Below are positions 7,764 through 15,895 of a stretch of 64,000 nucleotides of DNA, one piece after another (position 1 is the stretch's first letter; the number at the start of each line of letters is the position of its first letter). Source of the DNA: Acidobacteriota bacterium (GTDB lineage: Bacteria > Acidobacteriota > Terriglobia > Bryobacterales > Bryobacteraceae); the NCBI GenBank assembly GCA_029776225.1, contig JAKOTR010000051.1:1-64000 (forward strand), in the 5' to 3' direction. Made by a program: the position numbers and the translations under genes. The notes beneath the pieces are model-generated. The model ran no database searches, was not told the origin of the DNA, and saw nothing but the letters and a program-made list of their open reading frames with translations.

Positions 7764-8435
7764 ATGAAGAAGAGCGTTGCCATTTGTGACACGCAGCCCG
7801 TAACCGCAGCCGGGCTGCGCGCCATACTGGAAGCCTGCCCCGATCTGGAATTCAGCAGGGCCGGCGACTGCCTGCCGGCCGCGCTGGAGATTGTCCGCAC
7901 GTTCCAGCCGGCGCTGTTGATTCTCGACAAAGCTTTCGGAGCTCAGGCCGTCGTGGACACGCTGGATGAGTTGAAGATGACCGGCTGGCACGGCGCCGTC
8001 GTGGTCTGGGGCGTTTCGATGACGGAGGCCGAAGCGCTGCGATTCGTGCGCGCCGGCGCGCGCGGCATCATTCGCAAGTCGGCCGACCAGGAAACGCTGC
8101 TGGTGTGTCTGCGGTCGGTTGCCGCCGGCGCCACCTGGATGGAAAGAAGCGTTTTCCGCTTCGATGCCCGCCGCGACCGCCGCAGGGCCCGCTCCGCTTT
8201 GACGCCCAGGGAACAGCAGGTGATGGAACTGGTGGGTCAGGGCTTGAAGAACCGGGAAGTGGCCGCGGAACTTGGCATTAGCCCCGGCACCGTCAAGGTG
8301 CATCTCAAGCACATTTTTGAAAAGACCGGCGCGCAGGGCCGGTACAACCTGGCGCTGGCCGGTTTGACGACGGACTCCCGCCGGGTGGAAGTGATGTCCG
8401 GCAGCCGTCCCATCTCCGCGGCGGCGGCGCTATAG
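7764..8435 (+). CDS. LuxR/NarL-type response regulator
   Basis: A 223-residue two-domain regulator. The receiver domain (about 1-120) has the phospho-acceptor candidate D55 (ALLILDKAF) and the conserved lysine in IIRKSADQE, but only one acidic residue near the N-terminus (AICDTQPV rather than the usual DD pair), so phosphorylation may be weak or absent. Residues about 142-205 form a LuxR-type helix-turn-helix (LTPREQQVMELVGQGLKNRE then SPGTVKVHLKHIFEKTGA). No cognate kinase is adjacent. A GGAG 10-15 bases before the ATG may serve as ribosome binding site. Divergent from the CpaE-like gene. Confidence 0.82.
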   Translation: MKKSVAICDTQPVTAAGLRAILEACPDLEFSRAGDCLPAALEIVRTFQPALLILDKAFGAQAVVDTLDELKMTGWHGAVVVWGVSMTEAEALRFVRAGARGIIRKSADQETLLVCLRSVAAGATWMERSVFRFDARRDRRRARSALTPREQQVMELVGQGLKNREVAAELGISPGTVKVHLKHIFEKTGAQGRYNLALAGLTTDSRRVEVMSGSRPISAAAAL

Positions 8436-8576
8436 CACTCCCGCGTCTTGAATTGCGTACAGGTAAAGGTCTGAGCCGGGCGGCGAAGCCGCCAGCGCGG
8501 GCCGCCGTGCGTGCCGCGGGCGGGCGGCAACGCCTGTCTGCCTGCATTCGGCGCCTATTCTGTTATCCTGATTGGC
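8436..8576. promoter_or_regulatory. promoter region of tldD-like operon
   Basis: This spacer contains an extended -10 sequence, TGTTATCCT at 8561-8569, ending seven bases before the GTG at 8577. No Shine-Dalgarno sequence is present. I see no strong hairpin that would end the upstream regulator transcript. Confidence 0.5.
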
Positions 8577-10244
8577 GTGCCGGTGCTCTTACGGATCGCT
8601 CTAGCGGCTGCTTGTGTCTCACTGGGATTGGCGCAGACGCCGCCGCTGCTTGACACGCTGGCGGACGAGCTGCACCGAAATTTCCGCATTCTGAAGGAAA
8701 AGGCCGACCCGGCGCCCTACTACATCTCCTATGAGGTGACCGAACAGGAAGTGGCCGCGGTCTCGGCCACCCTCGGGGCGCTGAGGTCCAACCGCCGGGA
8801 GCGCATACGGCGCCTGGATGTAAGCGTCCGCATCGGCACGCCGAAGCTCGACAACTATCACCGCATAGCCGGCGACCGCGCGAGGTTCACCGGCGGCATT
8901 ACCATTCCGATAGAGGATAACCCCGCCGCCATTCGCCGCTATTTGTGGCTCGAAACAGACCGCGTTTACCGGCTCGCCGCCGAACGCCTGATCAAGGTGC
9001 GCTCCAACCAGCAGTTGAAAGCCGCCGAGGAGGACGATTCCGACGACTTTTCCGCCGAAGAACCGGAGCAGTATTCCGAGCCCGTGCGGCGGTTGAGTTT
9101 CCCGGCGGACGAAGCGGCCGCGCGCGTGCGGAAGTGGTCCGCCGCCTTCGCGCGGCATCCTCTGATCGTCTTTTCGCAAGCGACGCTCACCGTGCGGCGC
9201 GATACGCGTTATTTCGTCAACACCGAAGGCGCACGCATCCAGCACGGCCGCGGGTACGCCAATATCACCCTTTACGGGGGCGGCAAAGCCGCCGATGGCA
9301 TGGACATCACCGCCAGCCACGGTTTCGACGCCGAGGATTATACCGGTCTGCCGGGGGATAAGGAAGTGCTCGCGGCCGCCGAGCGGGTGGCCGCCGATGT
9401 GAATGGCATGCTGCGGGCGCCGCTGGCCGAACCGTTTGTCGGGCCCGCCATCCTTTCCGGCAGCGCGGCCGCCGTCCTTTTTCACGAGATATTCGGGCAC
9501 CGCATTGAAGGCCATCGCCAGAAGGACGAAACCGAGGGCCAGACCTTCACGAAAAGCGTGGGCGCCAAGGTGCTCCCCGAGTTCCTCTCCGTGATCTTCG
9601 ACCCGACACGCAAGGAGTACAACGGCACATCGCTCAACGGTTCCTATCTGTACGACGACGAGGGCGTGAAGGCGCGCCCGGTCACCATAGTGGAAAATGG
9701 CGTTCTGAAAGGCTTTCTGATGTCGCGGTCGCCCATTCGCGGCTTCGCGCGCTCGAACGGGCACGGCCGCCGCTCGCCGGGCTATGAGGTGGTCTCGCGG
9801 CAATCGAACCTTATCGTCGAATCCACCCAAAAGGTTCCGGAAGCGAAGCTGCGCGAGATGCTGATTGCCGAAATCAAGCGGCAGAACAAGCCGTACGGGC
9901 TGTATTTCCGACAGGTGACCGGCGGATTCACCACTACCGGCAGGCAGGGAGTCCAGGCGTTCAAGGTCATGCCTGTCGTGGTCTACCGCGTCTTTCCGGA
10001 CGGCCGGCCGGACCAGCTTGTGCGCGGCGCCGATATCGTCGGCACGCCTCTGGCCAGCTTTTCGAAAATCGTGGCCACCTCGGACCGCGCCGAGGTGTTC
10101 AACGGATACTGCGGCGCCGAGTCCGGCAACGTGCCTGTGGCGGCGGTGTCGCCGGCAATCCTCGTTTCGGAAATCGAAATCGAGAAGAAGGCGACATCGC
10201 AGGACCGGCCGCCGTTTTTGCCGCCACCCGGAGATTCGCGATGA
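8577..10244 (+). CDS. exported TldD-like metalloprotease (active subunit)
   Basis: A 555-residue TldD/PmbA-family protein. The GTG start gives a clear signal peptide (VLLRIALAAACVSLGLAQ), so export is likely, unlike cytoplasmic E. coli TldD. The family metal site is intact as HEIFGH (H303, E304, H308) within AAAVLFHEIFGHRIEGH, and the C-terminal half carries the conserved GSYLYDDEGVKARP and GFLMSRSP segments. TldD proteins degrade unfolded or modified peptides, as metal-bound heterodimers with a TldE/PmbA partner. The next gene overlaps by four bases and is a homologue without the metal site, which fits a heterodimer. An acidic insert (EEDDSDDFSAEEPEQ) lies near residue 160. The upstream in-frame ATG at 8511 would bury the signal peptide and is less likely. 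Confidence 0.85.
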   Translation: MPVLLRIALAAACVSLGLAQTPPLLDTLADELHRNFRILKEKADPAPYYISYEVTEQEVAAVSATLGALRSNRRERIRRLDVSVRIGTPKLDNYHRIAGDRARFTGGITIPIEDNPAAIRRYLWLETDRVYRLAAERLIKVRSNQQLKAAEEDDSDDFSAEEPEQYSEPVRRLSFPADEAAARVRKWSAAFARHPLIVFSQATLTVRRDTRYFVNTEGARIQHGRGYANITLYGGGKAADGMDITASHGFDAEDYTGLPGDKEVLAAAERVAADVNGMLRAPLAEPFVGPAILSGSAAAVLFHEIFGHRIEGHRQKDETEGQTFTKSVGAKVLPEFLSVIFDPTRKEYNGTSLNGSYLYDDEGVKARPVTIVENGVLKGFLMSRSPIRGFARSNGHGRRSPGYEVVSRQSNLIVESTQKVPEAKLREMLIAEIKRQNKPYGLYFRQVTGGFTTTGRQGVQAFKVMPVVVYRVFPDGRPDQLVRGADIVGTPLASFSKIVATSDRAEVFNGYCGAESGNVPVAAVSPAILVSEIEIEKKATSQDRPPFLPPPGDSR

Positions 10245-11974
10245 CACGCCGCCTGCTGCTCTTCACTCTGGTAGCCGCGCTCGGCGCGCCGGCCCAGGAC
10301 GACGTTATCCTGCGCGCGATGCAGGACGAACTTGCGCGTTCCAAGGCGCTGGGCGTCGTCAGTGCGGAGCAGCCTTACTACATCGAGTACACGCTCTTTG
10401 ACGGCGAAAGCGTTTCGGCTTCGGCCTCTCTGGGCGCGCTCATCGGCTCCCGGCGCCTGAACTACCGCCTGCCGCGGATTGAGGTGCGAGTCGGTGACTA
10501 CGAGTTCGACAACACCAATTTCGTCGCCACGGGCGTCTACTCCGGCACGCGCTACGACGTCGATCAGTTTCCGCTTGATAACTCCTATCTGGCGCTGCGG
10601 CGCTATCTCTGGCTGGCCACCGACGCGGCCTACAAGAGCGCGGTGGAGGCATACACCCGCAAGCGCGCCGCCTTGAAGAACGTCACGCTGAGCGAAAAGC
10701 TCCCGGACTTCGCCCGCGTTGAACCGCTGGTGCGGATCGAAGAGATCCGCGGCCCGCTGCCCGACGAATCTCAATGGATCGCGCTCATCCGGAAGCTCTC
10801 CGCCGTGTTCCTCAGTTTTCCCGACGTCCACTCCGCCATCGTGGATTTCGAGGGCGGCCGGAACACGCGGTACATGGTGACATCGGAAGGCACGAGGCTC
10901 AGGGTGGCCGAAGGCAGGATCTCTTTCCGCGTCCGCGCCACCGCTCAGGCGCCCGACGGGATGGTCCTCCGGGACGCCATCGTCTTCAATGCCCTCGATC
11001 CGGACCGGCTGCCGCCCGAAGCGGAGATGGAGCGTGGTTTCCGGCAGGTTGGAGAAAATCTTACGGCGCTGGTGCGCGCGCCCGTGGGTGAAGCGTACGC
11101 GGGGCCGATTCTTTTCGAAGGGATTGCCGGCCCGCAGCTATTGGCGCAGTTGCTGGGCAAGAACCTCGCCGTGCCACGCAAGCCCGTCACGCTGCCCGGC
11201 CGCCCGCTCACATTCCCTGGGAGCGAGTTGGAAGGGCGGCTCAACGTGCCCATTCTCCCCGAGTGGATCGACGTGGTCGACGACCCGACACAAAAAGAAT
11301 GGCGCGGCCGGCCACTGTTCGGCCACTACACCGTGGATCTGGAGGGCGTGGCGCCGAAGCCGCTCGTGCTGGTGGAAAAGGGAGTGCTCAAGAATTACCT
11401 GCTCACGCGCCAGCCGGTTAGGGGGTTCGAAGGCTCGAATGGCCGTGCGCGCCTCCCCGGAAACTTCGGCGCCAAGGCCGCAGGCTTCGGCAACCTGTTT
11501 GTGCGCGCCTCGAAGACCGTGCCGGCGCCGGAACTGCGCAAGAGGCTCATTGAGCTGTGCGTGCAGCGCAACAAGCCGTACGGCATGATCGTGCGCAAGC
11601 TGGATTTCCCGTCCTCGGCGCCGCTATCCGAGGTGAGGCGGCTTCTCACCAGCATGGCGCAATCGGGTTCCCGGCCCGTGAGCCTGCCCATCCTCGCCTA
11701 TCGCGTCTATCCCGACGGGCGGGAGGAGCTCGTGCGCGGCCTGCGCTTCCGCGGCCTCACCGCGCGCGCCCTCAAGGACATTATTGCCGCCTCGGATGAG
11801 ACTCACGTATTCGACTTCCAGGACAACACCGCGCCGTTCGCCCTGATGGGCGGCGCCAACTTCGTCTCGGAGACCTCGATCATTGCGCCATCGATTCTGA
11901 TCGATGATCTTGAGATGGAGGCGGCGCAGGAGCAGTTGCCGACGCTGCCGATCGTTCCGCCGCCGCCGCTGTGA
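10241..11974 (+). CDS. exported TldE/PmbA-like partner lacking the metal site
   Basis: A 577-residue homologue of the preceding protein, also with a signal peptide (MTRRLLLFTLVAALGAPAQ). Aligning GPILFEG with the partner puts AQLLGK (A302, Q303, K307) where the protease has HEIFGH, so all three catalytic/metal positions are lost. The rest of the family pattern is kept (YTVDLEGVAPKPLVLVEKGVLKNYLLTRQPVRGFEGSNG). In E. coli the non-metal subunit TldE is needed to shape the TldD active site; the same division of labour is inferred here. Start overlaps the upstream stop by four bases (ATGA). A proline-rich tail (LPIVPPPPL) ends the protein. Confidence 0.82.
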   Translation: MTRRLLLFTLVAALGAPAQDDVILRAMQDELARSKALGVVSAEQPYYIEYTLFDGESVSASASLGALIGSRRLNYRLPRIEVRVGDYEFDNTNFVATGVYSGTRYDVDQFPLDNSYLALRRYLWLATDAAYKSAVEAYTRKRAALKNVTLSEKLPDFARVEPLVRIEEIRGPLPDESQWIALIRKLSAVFLSFPDVHSAIVDFEGGRNTRYMVTSEGTRLRVAEGRISFRVRATAQAPDGMVLRDAIVFNALDPDRLPPEAEMERGFRQVGENLTALVRAPVGEAYAGPILFEGIAGPQLLAQLLGKNLAVPRKPVTLPGRPLTFPGSELEGRLNVPILPEWIDVVDDPTQKEWRGRPLFGHYTVDLEGVAPKPLVLVEKGVLKNYLLTRQPVRGFEGSNGRARLPGNFGAKAAGFGNLFVRASKTVPAPELRKRLIELCVQRNKPYGMIVRKLDFPSSAPLSEVRRLLTSMAQSGSRPVSLPILAYRVYPDGREELVRGLRFRGLTARALKDIIAASDETHVFDFQDNTAPFALMGGANFVSETSIIAPSILIDDLEMEAAQEQLPTLPIVPPPPL

Positions 11975-11975
11975 C

Positions 11976-14300
11976 ATGGGTATTCTCAGCCGGACCATTT
12001 TCACGGAAATAGCCTCGAGCGCTGTTCTGGGAACGGTGCTGTTCACCTTCGTGCTGTTTCTCCAGCGCGCGGGCAGGAGTTTCGAGATTCTCGTCCGCAG
12101 TTCGGCCGGCCTGGATACGGTGGCCTATCTGTTTGTGCTGATCCTGCCGGCCACATTGACCTTCACGCTGCCCGTCGGTGCGCTGGTGGGGATCCTCATC
12201 GGGCTGAGCCGCATGTCGAGCGACGGGGAGATTATCGGCATGAGGGCCGCCGGCATCCCCAGCCGCCGCGTGATCCTGCCCGTGCTGATGTTCTCGCTGC
12301 TGGCGACCGCCGTCACCGCGGCCTGTTCGCTCTGGCTGACGCCCTGGTCGATCCGCGAGACCTACCGCATTCTCAACCGTTTGGCCGGCGAAGAGCTCAC
12401 CGCCGAGATCCAGCCGCGCGTTTTTCAGGAGCAGTTCCCGAACACGATCCTCTATGTGAGCGACGTCATTCCAGGGCCGATCGAGCGCTGGCGCAACGTC
12501 TTCATGGCCGATACGCGGCCGCCCGAGGAACGGGGCAACAGCTCGTCCGAGCAGGCGGTAGATGGACCGCGCATCACGCTCGCCCGCGAGGCCATCGCCA
12601 TCCCCGATCTCAAGCACAACCGCATCCAGCTCCACATGCTCGACGGAAGCTGGCACGAGCCTCTCGCCGGCGGCGACTACCGCAGCGCCAGCTTCACCGA
12701 CAGCGACCAGGCCCTGCAGGCAACTCGCCCCAACGAGGTGCACACCGCGCGCCCGTACAGCGAACTCGATACCATTCCGCTGTTCCGCGAGGCTCGCCGC
12801 TCGCGCGAAGCCGCCATCGAGCTGCACCGGCGCCTTGCGCTCCCATTCAGTTGCGTGCTGCTGGCCCTGACCGGCATTCCGCTCGGCGTTTCCTCCCGCA
12901 AGGCGGGGAAATCGGCCGCGTTCGTCATGACGGTCTTTCTGGCGTTCCTGTATTACATGGGGTTTGTGAGCCTGACCAAGCTGGCGGCGCAGGGAGCCAT
13001 CCCGGTCGCTCCGGCCGTGTGGACTCCGAATGCCGTATTCGCGGTGTTGGGATTGCTGCTGCTCATCCGGCTGGAGCGCCCCGGTGAACGCGATCTGCTC
13101 GCGATGGCCGCCCGCCCGTTCCAGTTTTTGGCGGAGCGCTTCGGGAGCTCCAGGCCCTCGGCGGGCGGCGGGTTTGGAGGCGGGCTCGGACGCCTGCCGC
13201 TGCTTCCGCAGATTCTCGACACTTACATCCTGTCCACTTTTCTGTTCTACTTCGGGCTGCTGTTGTTCAGCTTCGTGATGATGACCCACATCTTCACGTT
13301 TTTCGAGTTGCTGAGCGACATCATCCGCAACGGCATCCCGATGGTCAAAGTGGCGGCGTATCTGTTCTTCCTGACGCCGAAGTTCGTTTACGATTCCGCG
13401 CCGATCAGCGTTCTGGTGGCCGTTCTGGTTACGTTCGGCGTCATGTCCAAGAACAACGAGGTCACGGCCTTTAAGGCGAGCGGCGTCAGCCTGCACCGGC
13501 TGTCGCTGCCCGTTCTGATCGCCAGCCTCTTTTTCAGCGTGGGCTTGTTCGCGCTGGATTTCTACCGCATCCTCCCCGAAGCCAACCGCCGGCAGGAGGC
13601 TTTGCGCAACGAAATCAAAGGCCGGGCGCCGCAGACCTACCTCAACCCGGACCGCAAATGGATCCGCGGCCAGGGCCCGCGCATTTACTACTACAAGTAT
13701 TTCGATCCGAATCAATCGGTGATGGTCGGCGTGAACGTTTACGAGCTGGACGAGTCACCGTTCCGGCTCCGCCGGCACATTTCGGCTGCCCGCGCCCGCT
13801 GGGAACCGGGACTGAAAGCCTGGATCTTCGAGGACGGCTGGCGGCGCGACATCCAGGGCCGCAACGGGATCGCGCGCTACGAGACATTTCAAGCCGCCAC
13901 CTTCCCCGAGTTGGACGAGGAGCCCGGGTACTTCCTCAAGGAAGTGATCCAGGACAAGCAGATGAACTACCCAGAGCTGGAGGCCTACATCGCGGACCTT
14001 CGCCAGAGCGGTTTCGACACCGTTCATCTGCGGGTACAGTTGCACAAGAAGCTGTCCGTGCCGATGTTCGCCTTTATCATGGCGCTCATCTCGGTTCCGT
14101 TCGCGTTTTTGACCGGGAGCAAAGGGGCGATGGCGGGCGTCGGCGTCAGCCTGGGGATCGCGGTGGCGTACTGGGCCGTCGGGCAGCTTTTCGAGCAGTT
14201 CGGCAACGTGAATCAGTTGCCGGCGGTCCTGGCCGCGTGGTCTCCCGACATCCTGTTTGCTTTGGCCGCCATGTACCTCATGGCCCGCATGCGCACATAG
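11976..14300 (+). CDS. fused LptF-LptG lipopolysaccharide export permease
   Basis: A 774-residue protein about twice the length of LptF or LptG. Residues about 1-370 are one YjgP/YjgQ unit (N-terminal helix, LPVGALVGILIGLSRMSSDGEIIGMRAAGI, periplasmic beta-rich stretch, then LPFSCVLLALTGIPLGVSSRKAG). Residues about 410-774 are a second (ILDTYILSTFLFYFGLLLFSF, SAPISVLVAVLVTFGVMSKNNEVTAFKASGV, periplasmic region, LSVPMFAFIMALISVPFAFLTGSKG). A low-complexity glycine-rich linker joins them near residues 388-402. LptF and LptG are the membrane subunits that pull lipopolysaccharide out of the inner membrane with LptB2. The ATG lies one base after the stop of the TldE-like gene. An upstream in-frame start would lie inside that gene. 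Confidence 0.88.
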   Translation: MGILSRTIFTEIASSAVLGTVLFTFVLFLQRAGRSFEILVRSSAGLDTVAYLFVLILPATLTFTLPVGALVGILIGLSRMSSDGEIIGMRAAGIPSRRVILPVLMFSLLATAVTAACSLWLTPWSIRETYRILNRLAGEELTAEIQPRVFQEQFPNTILYVSDVIPGPIERWRNVFMADTRPPEERGNSSSEQAVDGPRITLAREAIAIPDLKHNRIQLHMLDGSWHEPLAGGDYRSASFTDSDQALQATRPNEVHTARPYSELDTIPLFREARRSREAAIELHRRLALPFSCVLLALTGIPLGVSSRKAGKSAAFVMTVFLAFLYYMGFVSLTKLAAQGAIPVAPAVWTPNAVFAVLGLLLLIRLERPGERDLLAMAARPFQFLAERFGSSRPSAGGGFGGGLGRLPLLPQILDTYILSTFLFYFGLLLFSFVMMTHIFTFFELLSDIIRNGIPMVKVAAYLFFLTPKFVYDSAPISVLVAVLVTFGVMSKNNEVTAFKASGVSLHRLSLPVLIASLFFSVGLFALDFYRILPEANRRQEALRNEIKGRAPQTYLNPDRKWIRGQGPRIYYYKYFDPNQSVMVGVNVYELDESPFRLRRHISAARARWEPGLKAWIFEDGWRRDIQGRNGIARYETFQAATFPELDEEPGYFLKEVIQDKQMNYPELEAYIADLRQSGFDTVHLRVQLHKKLSVPMFAFIMALISVPFAFLTGSKGAMAGVGVSLGIAVAYWAVGQLFEQFGNVNQLPAVLAAWSPDILFALAAMYLMARMRT

Positions 14301-14373
14301 GATCCGCACGCGCACACAGGATCCGCGAATTCCTGTTTACCTTCCCGAAGCAAAGTACGTCAGAATAGAACGA

Positions 14374-15882
14374 GTGCCCTACAGTTTGTTGACACTGCTG
14401 GCGTTCGCCAGCCTGAGCAGCAGTGTGCCGGCAAGCGCGCCGGGCGAAAAGGGGTATTTTGTGCCGTTCAGCCGGCTGCCCGGCATCGGCGCAGGCCGCG
14501 CCGAGCTTACCGACGACATCATCGCGAGGCGCGCCCGGAACATGGTGGAATCGCAAACCTTCGCCATCCTCCGCGACCCGAACGCCGAGGCCGGCGCGCA
14601 GCGAATTCTAGGGGCGCAGCTCCAGCGCCTCTTCAACAAGGCCAGCTCAGAGAGCGGCGTTCCGTCGTCTTTGCTGGCCGCCATGGCCTATCTGGAGAGC
14701 TGGGGCGACCCGCGCGCGCAGAGCCCGACGGGGCCGCGCGGCATCATGCAAATCTCCGCCGGCACGGCCCGCGCGATGGGACTCAGGGTTGTGTATCAGA
14801 CGCGCTATCGCGTGCAGACGCAAACGCGCAAGGTGCGGGTGAAGGGCAAGGTGGTCACCCGGCGCGTTCGGGTGCGTGTCCCGTACAGAGTGCTCGTGCG
14901 CGACGACCGCCTGGTTCCGGAGAGGGCGATTCCCGCGGCGGCGAAGTACCTTGCGCGGTTGTCCGACAAATTCGGTGGCCTGGACTGGGCCGTCTTCGCC
15001 TACCACTGCGGCGAGAACTGCGTTGCTTCGATGCGCAGCCTCACCGAGCAGGCCCGGGGCATCGAGCCGCCCTACACCGTGGCCAAAATGTTTTTCGCGG
15101 CCAGTCCGGCCGTTAATCGCGACCTGTATCTCGCCATCCAGTACCACATGAACCGCGATTATTCGCCGACGTACTGGTTCCGCGTGATGCGAGCGCGCGA
15201 GTTGCTCGAGATGTACCGCAAGGACCGGGCGGAATTTCGCAAGCTCGCGGCCGAGTACCGTGCCGGAATGGAACCGAAGCAACGGACGCCGCATCGCCTT
15301 GCCGTCTGGCACGGCGGCGGAGCTGCATCGCGAAGCCGCGAGGCTCTTTACAGCGAAGGAGACAGGTGCCCGGCGCGGATCTTTGAGGATCCGCACTATT
15401 ACGGTTTTCGGATTCGCCATACAGCGGAGAGCGGCTGCCTGCCCGCCTCACCTTCCACTCTTGGCGCGCTGGCTTACATTGCTTACGAAACCCGCCGGCT
15501 CCATGAGGCCATGAATGTGAGAGGGGAGCGGTTTGTTCCCCTCGAGGTGACGGCCCCGGCGGCGCCCGATGCGTCCGCGGGCGAAAGTACGCGCGGCAAA
15601 GAGTTTCTGCAATCCATCGGCCACGTGCTGAATATCAATTACGCCAAGCTCCCGCCCGGGCAGCGCGAGGCGTTTGAGTTCGTAATGGACGAGTTGGGCT
15701 GGGAGGGCTATCTCGGTTTCATCCATGCCGAGGGAGAACGCCACACCCTGCACGTGGGCTGTTCGCCCCAGTCGCGCGAGTTCTTCGAAAAGGTGTTCGC
15801 GGAGGCGGTCGAAGGGAAAACCGATTTTTCAAACACCCGTGAGCGGGCGTCGGCCGGATGGTTCTGGCGCGAAGCGGCGTGA
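14374..15882 (+). CDS. lytic transglycosylase (SLT domain)
   Basis: A 502-residue exported protein; the GTG start gives a hydrophobic leader (SLLTLLAFASLSSSVPASA). The SLT/lysozyme-like fold is at residues about 80-250: LLAAMAYLESWGDPRAQSPTG contains the presumed catalytic glutamate E108, followed by RGIMQISAGTARAMG. It would cleave the glycan strands of peptidoglycan with anhydro-muramic products. A basic, repetitive insert (RVQTQTRKVRVKGKVVTRRV, about 145-170) interrupts the domain and is unusual. The C-terminal region is of unknown fold. A -10-like CAGAAT ends seven bases before the start. Likely separate from the LptFG transcript, which ends 73 bases upstream. Confidence 0.8.
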   Translation: MPYSLLTLLAFASLSSSVPASAPGEKGYFVPFSRLPGIGAGRAELTDDIIARRARNMVESQTFAILRDPNAEAGAQRILGAQLQRLFNKASSESGVPSSLLAAMAYLESWGDPRAQSPTGPRGIMQISAGTARAMGLRVVYQTRYRVQTQTRKVRVKGKVVTRRVRVRVPYRVLVRDDRLVPERAIPAAAKYLARLSDKFGGLDWAVFAYHCGENCVASMRSLTEQARGIEPPYTVAKMFFAASPAVNRDLYLAIQYHMNRDYSPTYWFRVMRARELLEMYRKDRAEFRKLAAEYRAGMEPKQRTPHRLAVWHGGGAASRSREALYSEGDRCPARIFEDPHYYGFRIRHTAESGCLPASPSTLGALAYIAYETRRLHEAMNVRGERFVPLEVTAPAAPDASAGESTRGKEFLQSIGHVLNINYAKLPPGQREAFEFVMDELGWEGYLGFIHAEGERHTLHVGCSPQSREFFEKVFAEAVEGKTDFSNTRERASAGWFWREAA

Positions 15883-15895
15883 GCGCCGCCCGGTT

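Noticed and set aside
8619-10247. A 542-residue minus-strand frame over the TldD-like gene
   Set aside because: It is antisense to a conserved metalloprotease with signal peptide and motif; the translation looks like shadow coding.
11904-11975. An earlier start for the LptF-LptG fusion
   Set aside because: It would lie inside the preceding TldE-like gene and add a basic arginine-rich stretch with no match to LptF; ATG 11976 directly precedes the first membrane helix.
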